DNA of 59,350 nt, taken from the NCBI GenBank assembly GCA_963557065.1, contig CAUWCT010000008.1, positions 1-59,350 of the forward strand, in the 5' to 3' direction. The translations under genes were made by a program, and so were the position numbers. Source of the stretch: UMGS1370 sp963557065 (GTDB lineage: Bacteria; Bacillota; Clostridia; Lachnospirales; Lachnospiraceae). Below the pieces are notes generated by a model. It was not told the origin of the DNA and did not search any database. It worked only from the letters and a program-made list of their open reading frames with translations. The first letter of the stretch is position 1, and the number at the start of each line of letters is the position of its first letter. Positions 1 to 9,317 of the stretch are shown one piece after another.

Positions 1-15
1 AATTTTTGTTTTTGC

Positions 16-37
16 TAAAATTAACTAAATGACATTG
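16..37 (+). repeat. 22-bp sequence repeated inverted at the far window end
   Basis: This AT-rich 22-mer is found again, identical and on the opposite strand, at 59329-59350. Here it abuts the truncated end of a palindromic element (38-53). At the other end it also abuts such an end, but joined at a different point. The best inference is that both ends enter copies of one mobile element that inserted into palindromic repeats, and that the sequence stops there because the element is multicopy. No transposase is visible to prove this. Confidence 0.6.
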
Positions 38-53
38 ATGGCTGAACTGTTAC
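38..53 (+). repeat. Truncated end of the three-hairpin palindromic element
   Basis: The 16 bases match the outer end of the elements at 37719-37869 and 47301-47450 (consensus GCATGGCTGAACTGTTAC), lacking the first two bases. Nothing else of the element remains on the inner side, where the 22-bp edge repeat begins. The TAA stop codon of the gene at 50-442 lies inside this segment. Confidence 0.6.
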
Positions 54-442
54 ATTTTTTCTGTGTTTTTATCCCCTTCTGATGCCTGTAAATCCAAATA
101 TAACGTCTCACTGCTTTCTTCTACTGTTACCTCAAATACGCAGTTTGTCGCTTTTCCATCATACAGAACCGGCACCTGATATATCCCAGGATTTTCTGTG
201 TCGCATTTGCTTGTATCATAGGTAATACGCGTCTCGTCCAGCAAGCCTTCCTCAAAATATTGGGAAGCCTGAAGATTTAGCTCTTCCCCTGACGCAATGG
301 TGATATAAAGGGTCCGGGTTCCGCCTTTGTCTAACAGCGGATTCTTCTCTCCGCCCCAAAGGTTAAGTGCAGCGCCTAAAAGAATCAGAAGTACACACAC
401 TGTAAAAAATCGAATGTTTTTTAATCTCTGCAGCCGTTTCAT
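50..442 (-). CDS. Small membrane-anchored protein of unknown function
   Basis: I do not recognise a family. The 130-residue product has a short basic N-terminus, one hydrophobic segment at about residues 11-29 and an otherwise polar, acidic outer part. It therefore looks like a single-pass membrane protein with a small extracellular domain, possibly an immunoglobulin-like fold (alternating strands at about 75-112), but that is a guess. The ATG at 442 was chosen because AAAGGAG lies just upstream; an in-frame ATG at 466 lacks one. It is the last gene after lacZ and fliB, 30 bases behind fliB. Its stop codon lies in a repeat-element end, so the original C-terminus may have been altered. Confidence 0.7.
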   Translation of the reverse strand: MKRLQRLKNIRFFTVCVLLILLGAALNLWGGEKNPLLDKGGTRTLYITIASGEELNLQASQYFEEGLLDETRITYDTSKCDTENPGIYQVPVLYDGKATNCVFEVTVEESSETLYLDLQASEGDKNTEKM

Positions 443-472
443 ATGATCTGTCTCCTTTTTCTGCATCTGATA

Positions 473-1591
473 TTAGCATCCGTGTACCGGCGGCAGCACA
501 CAGCCCATCAAGTCCAAAAATCCCCTTTTTCCTTCCATAGCCAGCCGTTTCTCCAAATGCTCCAGGTTTTCCTGTGAGTGTTCCAGTTCTCTGGCATATA
601 TGAAAAGAATCTCCGGCAACGTTTTTTCCAGACATGTCTCCAGATTCCGGAGTACCAGGCAATGAAACACCGCCAGTTCTGCTTTTGTCAAAAGATCATC
701 GTCATACACTGCTCCCGGCAGATACAAATCCAGATAGGATACCAGCACATGCTCATACTCGATTGTCCATCCGGTATCCTCTTCCCATCCTGTCTGTCTT
801 ATCTTTTCCAGCATTTGCAGCAGCATCCCGTCCCAATGGCGCTCTGCCGGCCGAAATTCAAATAAAATATCCATCCATTTGCTTATTTGCCTTTGCTTTT
901 CCTTCTTTGTCAGACGGCATTGTGCCATCTTTTTTAAAAGAATGGATGTTTGATTTGTCAGACCGGACTCATATTTGTCCAGTATATCCGGAATCTCAAA
1001 GAGTCTGAGGCGGCATTCAAATCTTCCTGTCCTTGACTGAATATCCCGGCACATGGCCAGCACCGCGCATATGCGGTACTCAAATGCCACCTCTCTGTTT
1101 TGACTGATTTTCAGCGCTGTCCGGCGAATCTCTGTCAGCATATGAAGGAACGGTTCTTCTACTTCTTCTTCCGGCCTGGCCCTGCCGGACGTCTCTTTTT
1201 CTGCAAACTCAATGGGAGCGGTCCGGCAAAGCAGCAGCCTGGCTGCTTCCGGACACGAAAGAGACAGGGAATATTCCCTTCTCGCTCCATATTCCTCTGC
1301 ATGGCGGGGATAGGTGCGGCACGTCCTGCAAAGCATCTGCTCCCCGCATTCCCTTTGCAGGCTGCAAAGCCCCTGTTCCAGAAACGGACAGACCCCATCC
1401 TGAAATTTCAAGTTTCCTGTCTGAAAGTCAACCCATTGGCTTAATTTCTTTTTCAGAGAGCCTGATTCACTTTTATAACGTTTGAGGGTCCTTTTATCTA
1501 TCTGAATTGCCCAGCCCTGACAACATGTGTCCGGGCACCGGGATGCCAGACAGGAAAATTCAGAAAAGTACCTGGGATAGCGTACAATCAT
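473..1591 (-). CDS. fliB: FliB-type lysine N-methylase
   Basis: The 372-residue protein resembles FliB, which methylates lysines of flagellin. The family hallmark is an N-terminal cysteine cluster, here C14, C19, C23-C24, then C68, C76, C82, C88 and C91, in CPDTCC, CPF and LCRTCRTYPR contexts, probably a metal-cluster site. The rest is helical without clear motifs. The ATG overlaps the lacZ stop codon (ATGA), with AGAGGGG just upstream, so translation is coupled to lacZ. No flagellar genes are nearby, so the true substrate could be another surface protein; the flagellin role is inferred from the family. Confidence 0.8.
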   Translation of the reverse strand: MIVRYPRYFSEFSCLASRCPDTCCQGWAIQIDKRTLKRYKSESGSLKKKLSQWVDFQTGNLKFQDGVCPFLEQGLCSLQRECGEQMLCRTCRTYPRHAEEYGARREYSLSLSCPEAARLLLCRTAPIEFAEKETSGRARPEEEVEEPFLHMLTEIRRTALKISQNREVAFEYRICAVLAMCRDIQSRTGRFECRLRLFEIPDILDKYESGLTNQTSILLKKMAQCRLTKKEKQRQISKWMDILFEFRPAERHWDGMLLQMLEKIRQTGWEEDTGWTIEYEHVLVSYLDLYLPGAVYDDDLLTKAELAVFHCLVLRNLETCLEKTLPEILFIYARELEHSQENLEHLEKRLAMEGKRGFLDLMGCVLPPVHGC

Positions 1592-4434
1592 AAGTCCCCT
1601 CTCTGCTGTCTGCTGATTATAAACTCATAATCCATGTCCGTTTCTGCAGATATGTGGTACGCTTCTTCGACCTCGCTTCCCCAGCTGTCAATTCCGCCTA
1701 CTCCCCGCATTGCTGCAAGAACAGAGACTACCGTCCGCCTTGGAAGAGGCAGTTCTTCTTTGTGACGGGCGCTTTCCAGTTCCTGGGGCGTGTAGGGAAT
1801 TGCGCTGAAATGAAATTCTTTGTCTCCTGACATGGTAATCTGCAGAGCCTCCTCTTTACCTTCCCATGCCTTTAATTTCATCCACACTGTATCCATATGG
1901 CAGCCGTACTCCTGGGGCACCAGGTAATCCGGCCTTTCTAAAGGACTCTCCCAGACTCCAAATACGCCGCCTTTTTTTCTGTCCGGATAGGTCTCTCCGC
2001 TTAATCCCTGCCATTCTACGTGTTCTGCCGGAAAAGGAACGCAAAAACGCAGTCCAAACAACGGAAGTTCCGGCAGACCCTTCTGGCCAAAGTAGTGGGT
2101 ATGTACCCGAATTGCACCTGTCTGGTATACGGTATAGCATACCTCCACTCTTGCTGCCGGACTGGTACAGGTCTCGTATTGGTAGGTGATAGACACCTGG
2201 TTTTCCTGCTCTTCTGTTTTCCAGCCTGTACATTGGATAAACTGATCCGCTCCCAGCCATACAGCGCTCTTTTGGGGGAATCCATTTCCTTTGTCATTCT
2301 CTGTGGTCCCTCTCCAAAATGCGGGAAAGGCCGGGCGATAGATCCACTCTGTCTGTCCGTAAACCAGGGATACAATTCCATGTTCGGCATAAGAGAAAAT
2401 AACCTGAAAATCAGAACCTTTTACTCCTAAATTCACATCTCCATGAACCACTGTAAGCGTGCTGTCAGAGTTGGTCCCTCTATCGGTCACGCTCTGGACA
2501 AACTCTGCTGCCTTCCGTCTGGCCTCTGTGCGTTTTTCCGCATTTAACGCATCCTGAGCTTCCCGCTCTTCTTTTTTGCTGTACCAGTAGCGGACTTCCT
2601 GCATAGCCGGCTTTTCAGAACCATCAGCAAACACGATCCCGTTTCCGCTGAAGGCATAGTCCGTCGGCCTGTCGTTAAAGTCGCCGCCATATCCCAGTAC
2701 CTCGGTTCCGTCCACATCTTTTTTGTAAATGGCCTGATCTTTAAAATCCCAGATAAATCCGCCCTGATACATAGGATATTCGTCCAGCAGACGGACATAG
2801 CTTTCCATGCCTCCGATTGAGTTGCCCATGTCATGCATATATTCGCACAGAAGATACGGCTTTTGGGGATCATTTTCCAGGTATGCCCTTACTTCCTTTG
2901 GCGGCGCATACATCCGGCTTTCCACATCGCTGATGTCATTAAACTCCCGATTCCAGAATACTCCTTCATAATGGACGAGACGGGAAGGATCGGTCTCCCG
3001 GAAATACCGGCTCATTGCCCGAATACATTCTCCCGCATAAGATTCATTGCCGCAGGACCACCACAAAATGGATACATGGTTTTTGTCCCGTTCCAGCATG
3101 GATTTTGCCCGATCTAACACACATTCCCGCCACTCCGGAAGGCTTCCCGGAACATTCCAGGACGGCTCACAGTTCCCCATTTTCTGCCAGGAACCATGGC
3201 TTTCCAGATTGGCTTCGTCCATAACGCAGATCCCGTTTTCATCGCATAATTGGTACCACAAACTCTGGTTTGGGTAATGGCAGGTACGCACTGCATTAAT
3301 ATGATTTTTCTTTAAGACCGCCATATCTTTTCTCATGTCTTCTTCTGTAATGGAACGGCCCCTGCGGGGATTCCACTCGTGGCGGTTTACTCCGTTTATA
3401 ATCAGCCGTTTGCCATTTAACAGCATGATTTTGTCTTTGATTTCAAAACGGCGGAATCCAACCTGACAGAGTACGATTTCTGCGATATTCCCTTCTGCAT
3501 CCCGGAGTGTAAGCTCCAGTTCATACAGATACGGCGTCTCGCAGTCCCAGATATGCACATTGGGAATTTCATCCCCGGCAATCTCCAGGTAACCATCCGG
3601 GCCTGCGCCTGCCTCTTTTTTCTCTCCAGATAAAATCAGGTTCTGCTCTTTGTCCTTTAAAGTCCAGGAAACTGTAAATCCCTGTCCTGAAATCTTTGCC
3701 TGCAAAGAAAACAGGCCTGTCACATAATCATCTTTTAATCCTGCCTTTACCCACAGATCCTCTATATGGCACTCCGGTTTTGCAAATAAATATACGTCTC
3801 TGAAAATCCCGGAAAACCGGAAAAAGTCCTGATCTTCCAGCCAGGCCGCGCTGCTGCGCTTATATACCTCTACGCAGAGACGGTTATTTTTTTCCTTTAT
3901 TGCCTGGGTCAAATCAAATTCGGATGGAGTAAATGTATCCTCACTGTATCCGATAAACTGACCGTTCAGCCAGACAAAACACGCCTGTTCCACACCCTGA
4001 AAGGAGATGCAGACCCGTTTTTTCGCAAGGTCCTGCTCCAGATCAAATTCTTTTACATAGGAGCCTACCGGATTATAGTCCCAGTCAATATGAGGCGGAC
4101 GCAGAAATGCTTTTCCATCCCAGGGATACATGGTATTGATATAGTGAATCTGATCCCAGCCCTGAAGTTCGATATGTCCAGGTACCGTAATCTCTCCGAA
4201 ACCGGAATCATCATACCCTTCCTCATAAAAATGTTCCGGCCTGTCTGCCGGACGGCGGCTCCAGAAAAACTTCCACTGTCCGTTTAGCGACTGACGCAGG
4301 CGGTTTTCTCCTGACCGTTTGTCTTCTTCGTTTTGGTAATATATATGGTCAGAATGAGCCTTAAGGCGGTTTACCTCAAATATCTCAGGATTCTCCAGCC
4401 AGGCAAGCTGAGGCTGAGTAATGTTTTCTGTCAT
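1588..4434 (-). CDS. lacZ: Beta-galactosidase, glycoside hydrolase family 2
   Basis: This cytoplasmic LacZ-type enzyme of 948 residues hydrolyses beta-galactosides such as lactose. The GH2 order is visible: sugar-binding domain, immunoglobulin-like domain, TIM barrel and C-terminal Bgal_small_N domain. The acid/base glutamate lies in WWSCGNES (about E464) and the nucleophile in YLLCEYMHD (about E531). There is no signal peptide. The ATG at 4434 was chosen for AAAGGA 10 bases upstream; an ATG at 4470 could also be used, with AAGGAG at the end of the preceding permease gene as its binding site. It follows two sugar permeases by a few bases, so imported galactosides are probably cleaved inside the cell. 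Confidence 0.93.
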   Translation of the reverse strand: MTENITQPQLAWLENPEIFEVNRLKAHSDHIYYQNEEDKRSGENRLRQSLNGQWKFFWSRRPADRPEHFYEEGYDDSGFGEITVPGHIELQGWDQIHYINTMYPWDGKAFLRPPHIDWDYNPVGSYVKEFDLEQDLAKKRVCISFQGVEQACFVWLNGQFIGYSEDTFTPSEFDLTQAIKEKNNRLCVEVYKRSSAAWLEDQDFFRFSGIFRDVYLFAKPECHIEDLWVKAGLKDDYVTGLFSLQAKISGQGFTVSWTLKDKEQNLILSGEKKEAGAGPDGYLEIAGDEIPNVHIWDCETPYLYELELTLRDAEGNIAEIVLCQVGFRRFEIKDKIMLLNGKRLIINGVNRHEWNPRRGRSITEEDMRKDMAVLKKNHINAVRTCHYPNQSLWYQLCDENGICVMDEANLESHGSWQKMGNCEPSWNVPGSLPEWRECVLDRAKSMLERDKNHVSILWWSCGNESYAGECIRAMSRYFRETDPSRLVHYEGVFWNREFNDISDVESRMYAPPKEVRAYLENDPQKPYLLCEYMHDMGNSIGGMESYVRLLDEYPMYQGGFIWDFKDQAIYKKDVDGTEVLGYGGDFNDRPTDYAFSGNGIVFADGSEKPAMQEVRYWYSKKEEREAQDALNAEKRTEARRKAAEFVQSVTDRGTNSDSTLTVVHGDVNLGVKGSDFQVIFSYAEHGIVSLVYGQTEWIYRPAFPAFWRGTTENDKGNGFPQKSAVWLGADQFIQCTGWKTEEQENQVSITYQYETCTSPAARVEVCYTVYQTGAIRVHTHYFGQKGLPELPLFGLRFCVPFPAEHVEWQGLSGETYPDRKKGGVFGVWESPLERPDYLVPQEYGCHMDTVWMKLKAWEGKEEALQITMSGDKEFHFSAIPYTPQELESARHKEELPLPRRTVVSVLAAMRGVGGIDSWGSEVEEAYHISAETDMDYEFIISRQQRGDL

Positions 4435-4475
4435 AACAGCAGTATCCTTTCTCTCTAACATAATATGCAACTATT

Positions 4476-5312
4476 TTACTCCTTAACTGCTCCTGCGGCA
4501 ATACCTGCCAGAATATATTTTTGGAAGAACAGATAAATCAAAATGGTAGGAAGCATAATGATAATAATTCCGGCTGCAAGGCTCTGCCAGGACCCCTGCT
4601 GGGCATTGGCGTAATTCATCAGGAAGGTAGTCAATGTCCTCAGTCCGTTTTTGGGCATATACAAATAGGGGATGTACATATCATTGATAATATTAATGGC
4701 CTTAATAATCACAACTGTTGCGGTTGCCGGCGCCAGAAGAGGGAAAATAATGCGGGCAAACAGTCCGAAATAACTGCATCCGTCCAGCAGAGCGCTTTCA
4801 TCCAGGGAAACCGGAAGGGTTGAGATAAATTGCCGGTAAATGTAAAGCTGCATCAAATCGGACGCTACATAAATAATAATTGGCGCTCCCAGAGTATTGT
4901 AAAGATGAAGTCCGTTAATAATTTTAAATCTGGCAATCTCTGTAACAAACGTAGGAATCAGCATTCCGGCAAAAAACAGTGCTACGATTGCCTTTTTAAA
5001 CCGGAAATCAAATCGTTCAATAATATACGCCGTAATGGTTCCGAACAGCACGTTGAAAAAAATGCTGACTGCCAGGATAATTCCTGTATTCTTAAATCCA
5101 ACCAGCAGATACTTATCGCTGAGCACTTTCTGGTAGTTTTCCAGAGTAAACCGGCTTTTAGGCGGCAGCAGCAAGGGGGAGATTTTTACCATATCCGCTT
5201 TTGTTTTAAATGATGCAAACAAAACCAGAATGATCGGCGCCAGTACCACTGCTACCATGGCAAGACAGATGAGCTGTTTTAATACCTGGGACAAGATTTT
5301 TTTGGTCTTCAT
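4476..5312 (-). CDS. Sugar ABC transporter permease, MalG type
   Basis: The 278-residue product has six predicted membrane segments and the cytoplasmic EAA-type loop (around SLDESALLDGCSYFGLF, about residue 167), which docks the ATPase. This is typical of MalG/LacG-like inner-membrane permeases of carbohydrate importers (CUT1 class). It ends six bases before the longest lacZ reading frame and starts two bases after the partner permease stop, so the genes are one operon. No ATPase gene is present; CUT1 systems in Firmicutes commonly share an MsmX/MsmK-type ATPase. The substrate is inferred from lacZ to be a beta-galactoside. Confidence 0.9.
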   Translation of the reverse strand: MKTKKILSQVLKQLICLAMVAVVLAPIILVLFASFKTKADMVKISPLLLPPKSRFTLENYQKVLSDKYLLVGFKNTGIILAVSIFFNVLFGTITAYIIERFDFRFKKAIVALFFAGMLIPTFVTEIARFKIINGLHLYNTLGAPIIIYVASDLMQLYIYRQFISTLPVSLDESALLDGCSYFGLFARIIFPLLAPATATVVIIKAINIINDMYIPYLYMPKNGLRTLTTFLMNYANAQQGSWQSLAAGIIIIMLPTILIYLFFQKYILAGIAAGAVKE

Positions 5313-5314
5313 AA

Positions 5315-6205
5315 TTACTTGTCTCCTTTCAGGATGATTCCATGAATAATTTTATTTTGTATCACATAAATCACAACAATCATTACCATGATTGCCACTG
5401 CCATAGTAGCGGCCAGGCCAAAATTGCTGAACGTAAAGGCAGTTTTAATGGTATACAGGGTAAAGGTGGAGGATGCGTATCCGGGTCCTCCTGCTGTCAT
5501 TACAAAGGGAATGTCAAATACCTGCAGGGAGCCCCTGATATTGTCAAACAGGATAAAGTCTACCATCAGCATAATCGCCGGAATCTGAATATATTTAAAC
5601 ATCTGCCAGGCATTCGCCCCGTCTACTCTGGCCGCCTCCTGAATATCCTGGGGAAGAGACTGAAGGGCAGCCATAAACAGGATTACATGATAGCCGGAAA
5701 ATCTCCACAATGACACAAATGCCAACACAAAGTTTACAATCTTTGGGTCCGACAGCCAGTTCTGAGACAGCATTTCTAAATGAAGCACATTTAAAATTTC
5801 ATCAAAAGCGCCGTTAATAGGGGAGAAAAAATAAGAAAATGCGTAAGAAATTGCAACTCCGTTGATGATGTAGGGCATAAAGACCATGGTCTTATAAAAT
5901 TTGGCTGCCCGCAGCTTTGAAGTCAGCAGAACAGCAAATGCCAGTTCTACCGGAATCATCAAAAGATGCATAAAAAAGTATACTGCATTGTTCTTCAAAG
6001 ACTGCCATAAATCTTTATTTTGAAACATGGCTTTGTAGTTTTCAAATCCAATAAACTGGCTGGTTTCTGAATACCCATCCCAGTTTGTAAAACTCATCCG
6101 AATCAAATCAATGGCCGGAAATACTACGAAACAGATCAGCAAAATGCTGGGCACAATTAAAGACAGCAGAATGAAACGCTGTTTCTTTTTGGCAAGAGAG
6201 TTCAT
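5315..6205 (-). CDS. Sugar ABC transporter permease, MalF type
   Basis: This 296-residue inner-membrane protein has six hydrophobic segments and the EAA loop (QEAARVDGANAWQMF, about residue 190). It is the MalF-like half of the permease pair. It starts after GGAGGAAGGAC and is separated from the binding-protein gene by about 100 bases containing a stem-loop (6229-6260). The stem-loop may let the binding protein be made in excess over the permeases, as is usual for these operons. Confidence 0.9.
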   Translation of the reverse strand: MNSLAKKKQRFILLSLIVPSILLICFVVFPAIDLIRMSFTNWDGYSETSQFIGFENYKAMFQNKDLWQSLKNNAVYFFMHLLMIPVELAFAVLLTSKLRAAKFYKTMVFMPYIINGVAISYAFSYFFSPINGAFDEILNVLHLEMLSQNWLSDPKIVNFVLAFVSLWRFSGYHVILFMAALQSLPQDIQEAARVDGANAWQMFKYIQIPAIMLMVDFILFDNIRGSLQVFDIPFVMTAGGPGYASSTFTLYTIKTAFTFSNFGLAATMAVAIMVMIVVIYVIQNKIIHGIILKGDK

Positions 6206-6228
6206 GTCCTTCCTCCTATAACTTTTAA

Positions 6229-6260
6229 AGGGCCGCTGCCGGTAAATGCGCAGCAGCCCT
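6229..6260 (-). other. Intercistronic stem-loop between binding protein and permeases
   Basis: On the minus strand AGGGC-GCTGC pairs with GCAGC-GCCCT, with one mismatch and a 10-base loop. Only a short T stretch follows, so it is more likely a partial terminator or an mRNA-end stabiliser than a full stop. Confidence 0.5.
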
Positions 6261-6302
6261 CTGACTTTTAGCTGTTTTTCACATCTTTTTTAATTCTGAC
6301 TG

Positions 6303-7697
6303 TTACTGAATGCCAAGTTTCGCTCTGGCTTCTTTCCACTTTCCGTTTAATTCAGTCAGTCTGGCTTCCAAATCAAAGCCTTCTGTAAACATTTCTGCTC
6401 CCAGTTTCTTGTAGTCAAATGCAATCTCATTCTGGATTGCCTGGAAGTCGTCTCCGCCTCCGTCATACATTACCAGTTCGCTGTCAGGCTGAGCAGCGTC
6501 TGCCTCTGCTAAAATCGGGTCCTTTTCCTTTGGGAAATTGGTCATGGAAGATGCGCTGGTTACATAGTTGATATATCCGGGATACCACGCGTCACTATAG
6601 AACCACTCTACAAAAGCCTTTGCCAGTTCCGGATTCTCGCTGTGAGTGGTAACGCCCATAAAGGAATCGCCCTGTACTACTACCCGGAATGGATCTTCTG
6701 CAGAATCCCTTACCGGCAGATAAAAGCATCCCAGCTGTGAATAATCCTCCGTACCTTCTTTAATATCCTGAAGTCCCCAGTCTCCCAGCGCAATAATTGC
6801 CGCCTGTTTCTGTGAGAACAGGGAAACTGCCTGGTCATTTCCAAGACCTAACGGGTCTTTGCCAAATACGCCTGACGTAAACAGATTGTATATCTTATGG
6901 TATGCTTTGCTAATATCAGTTCCTTCTGCAAAAGGCTCATCCACCTTTGCCATATCGTTCCAGTTCTGGCCGTTTCCGCCCTGCAGAGCAGGCATAAATT
7001 CCATAAACGGATAATCCGGCCACTCGTCTTTTGCGCCCATGGCAATCGCCATAAAGTCAGGATTGTCTTTTCCGAAATGTTCCTGAAGCTTTAAGGATGT
7101 CTCTTCCAGTTCTCCCCAGGTGGTGGGAACTTCCACTCCTGCTTCGGCAAACATGTCTTTCCAATAGTATACATACTCATATCCCGCTGTCATGGGAACG
7201 CCTAAAATCTTGCCGTCCAGGGCATATCCGGCAGCCAGTTCATTATTTTTCGCAGCTTCCAAATCAGACAGATCCAGCAGGTAATCCTGGAATCTGGACA
7301 GGGTAAATGGTTTGTTAAACATTACGTCCAGAAGCTGATTGGCAGATGCCCTCATCTTCATTGCATTCCAGTATTCTGAGTCATCCTTGATTTTTTCTAT
7401 TTCAATATTGGCGTTTGGATACTGCTGCTGGAATTTTCCCACCATATCATTGGCGTCAATATAATCCATTAAGTTATTGTCCCAGATTGCAAATACCAGA
7501 TCGCCGCTCAGTTCCTCATTTACTTCGACCGGCGCAGTCTCTGCGGCCTCTGTATCGTTCGATGTTTCTGCCGCTGTGGTCTCTGCTGATGCAGCTGCGG
7601 ATGTTGTTGTATCTGCCGGATCTTCCGGCGCACATCCGGTTAATGCTCCTGCCGCCAACGCCGCACACATGGTAAGCGCTAAAAATCTCTTTTTCAT
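6303..7697 (-). CDS. Family 1 sugar-binding lipoprotein of ABC importer
   Basis: The 464-residue protein starts with a lipoprotein signal peptide (basic MKKR, hydrophobic stretch, lipobox LTGC, lipidated C22). A threonine/serine/alanine/glutamate-rich linker follows to about residue 60, then a bilobed solute-binding fold. It would sit outside the membrane and deliver a sugar to the two permeases encoded just downstream. GGGAGG precedes the ATG by eight bases, but that ribosome binding site is buried in a long predicted hairpin (7702-7751). With yesMN upstream and lacZ downstream, a galactoside ligand is the best guess. Confidence 0.9.
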   Translation of the reverse strand: MKKRFLALTMCAALAAGALTGCAPEDPADTTTSAAASAETTAAETSNDTEAAETAPVEVNEELSGDLVFAIWDNNLMDYIDANDMVGKFQQQYPNANIEIEKIKDDSEYWNAMKMRASANQLLDVMFNKPFTLSRFQDYLLDLSDLEAAKNNELAAGYALDGKILGVPMTAGYEYVYYWKDMFAEAGVEVPTTWGELEETSLKLQEHFGKDNPDFMAIAMGAKDEWPDYPFMEFMPALQGGNGQNWNDMAKVDEPFAEGTDISKAYHKIYNLFTSGVFGKDPLGLGNDQAVSLFSQKQAAIIALGDWGLQDIKEGTEDYSQLGCFYLPVRDSAEDPFRVVVQGDSFMGVTTHSENPELAKAFVEWFYSDAWYPGYINYVTSASSMTNFPKEKDPILAEADAAQPDSELVMYDGGGDDFQAIQNEIAFDYKKLGAEMFTEGFDLEARLTELNGKWKEARAKLGIQ

Positions 7698-7701
7698 AAA
7701 A

Positions 7702-7751
7702 AATACCTCCCTTGTTGATTATGTCCATATTTTATCAACAAACGAGGTATT
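7702..7751 (-). promoter_or_regulatory. Hairpin that buries the binding-protein ribosome site
   Basis: Two 18-base arms (7734-7751 and 7702-7719 on the minus strand) pair at 16 of 18 positions around a 14-base loop. The downstream arm contains the GGGAGG ribosome binding site, and a run of six T follows immediately. The element could therefore act as an attenuator, a translation switch or a DNA operator dyad. The pairing is seen directly; the function is inferred. Confidence 0.55.
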
Positions 7752-7787
7752 ATTCTATGAAAAAAGGTTCGATTTCTTGATGTTTTG

Positions 7788-9317
7788 TCAGATCTTTAAA
7801 AACGAGTCTGTCTGTATTTCCTTTCCTGCCTTTTTGTAATCTCCAGGACTGACTCCCAGATACTTTTTAAATGTCCGGTTAAAGTGTTCCACACTATGGT
7901 ATCCTACCTGCGCGCTTATCTCATACATCTTCAAATCCGTAGTGTCCATCAGCTGCCTGGCTTTCTGAATCCGCAGTCTGGTCAGATAGGTACTGAATGT
8001 CATTCCTGTCTCTTTAGTAAATCTGGAGCTAAAATACTTTTCGTTCAGTCCCACATAGTCCGCTGCGCTTTTTAGAGTCAATTCCTGGCTGGCAAAATTA
8101 TCTGCCAGAAACCGCTGTGCTCTGCTGATCACATCACTTTGGCGGTTTTCCCTGATGAGTTCCAGATGATTGGTCACCCAGCTAATATAATTATTCAGCC
8201 AAAGGCTTAGTTCTCCAACTGTTTCCAGACGCCCAATCTTCTGGTAGTAATCCACCTGTTCCGGAAATATCCCGGAAAAATCCAGTTCATACTCCCGAAA
8301 TCTGTCCACCAACTGGCATACAAACTGTAAAATTCTATTTTTTGCCTGTTTTACAGAAAGCTGATCCATGCCTGCAAACACGTTTTGCCTTCCTTCTTCG
8401 ATTCCCACTGTATCCCCGGAAAAAAGAGCCGTCAGCAGAGCCGAGCACCTTTCTTTTTCCAGAGCCATCTGCAAAATCAGGTCTTTCATATCCCAATAAA
8501 CAGCTGTTCCATAGGAACTGTACAGGGCGCTCCATTTTAGCAGATGGATATCCTGTCCCAGCGCCTCATCTATCTGATCGTAAGGTACCGGACTGCTGAC
8601 TGCAGCCAGCACTTCCAGATTCATATAATCCCGCCAAACCGCCTGAATCTGCCGTACCAGAGTCAATATCGATCCCTGGTACTGACTTTCATCTGTCACT
8701 TTATAATACAACAAAAACTGTGACGGATATACGTTCATAATTCCGCCCTTTGCAGCTACTCTTGGAATCTGCCTGACCAGTTCCAGCATGGGTTTTGCCA
8801 TGCCCTCTTTCCAGTCATCCCCGAATCTGGCAGACTGCCGCTTAAAATCTTTCACTTCAAACAGGACAATCCCATAAATTCCATCTTTTGGTATCTCAAT
8901 TTTTCCCTGATGAAACCTGTCGCCCTCTAAATTTTCTTCTTTAAAAACATCCTGATTCAGCTTTTTTAAAATCGTCTGTAACTTGTCTCCGTTTAAATCG
9001 CTTTTCAGCAGATAATCATAGGCGCCCCTGCGAAATGCTTCTCTTACCAGTTCAAATTCGTTATATCCGGAAAGTACCAGTGTGACTGGATTTTTTCCTT
9101 CTTTTGCTGCCGCTTCTATTAATTCCAGGCCATCCATCCCCGGCATTTTCATGTCTGTAATCAGCAAGTCCACCGGATTTTCCCGCAGATATTCCAATGC
9201 CTGCTGGCCGCTCATGCAGTCTTTTACAATGGTATACCCGCAGTTCTCCCAGTCAATCAATGACCGGAGTGTAACGCGGACAATGGTTTCATCATCTACA
9301 ATCAGGACTCTGTTCAC
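7788..9317 (-). CDS. yesN: YesN-type response regulator with AraC DNA-binding domain
   Basis: The 509-residue protein has an N-terminal receiver with the acidic pair D8-D9, the phosphoacceptor D55 (LLITDMKMPGMDG) and a conserved lysine in DYLLKSD (about 105). A long middle region follows, then a C-terminal AraC/XylS pair of helix-turn-helix motifs (about 400-500; GYHSVEHFNRTFKKYLGVSPGDYK). These regulators usually activate adjacent carbohydrate importers after phosphorylation by a YesM-like kinase. It overlaps the yesM end, so both are made together. The likely target is the binding protein-permease-lacZ operon immediately downstream. Confidence 0.92.
   Translation of the reverse strand: MNRVLIVDDETIVRVTLRSLIDWENCGYTIVKDCMSGQQALEYLRENPVDLLITDMKMPGMDGLELIEAAAKEGKNPVTLVLSGYNEFELVREAFRRGAYDYLLKSDLNGDKLQTILKKLNQDVFKEENLEGDRFHQGKIEIPKDGIYGIVLFEVKDFKRQSARFGDDWKEGMAKPMLELVRQIPRVAAKGGIMNVYPSQFLLYYKVTDESQYQGSILTLVRQIQAVWRDYMNLEVLAAVSSPVPYDQIDEALGQDIHLLKWSALYSSYGTAVYWDMKDLILQMALEKERCSALLTALFSGDTVGIEEGRQNVFAGMDQLSVKQAKNRILQFVCQLVDRFREYELDFSGIFPEQVDYYQKIGRLETVGELSLWLNNYISWVTNHLELIRENRQSDVISRAQRFLADNFASQELTLKSAADYVGLNEKYFSSRFTKETGMTFSTYLTRLRIQKARQLMDTTDLKMYEISAQVGYHSVEHFNRTFKKYLGVSPGDYKKAGKEIQTDSFLKI

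Noticed and set aside
1866..2430. Long reading frames opposite lacZ and carB as genes
   Set aside because: They mirror the codon structure of the real genes, have no ribosome sites and match no family.
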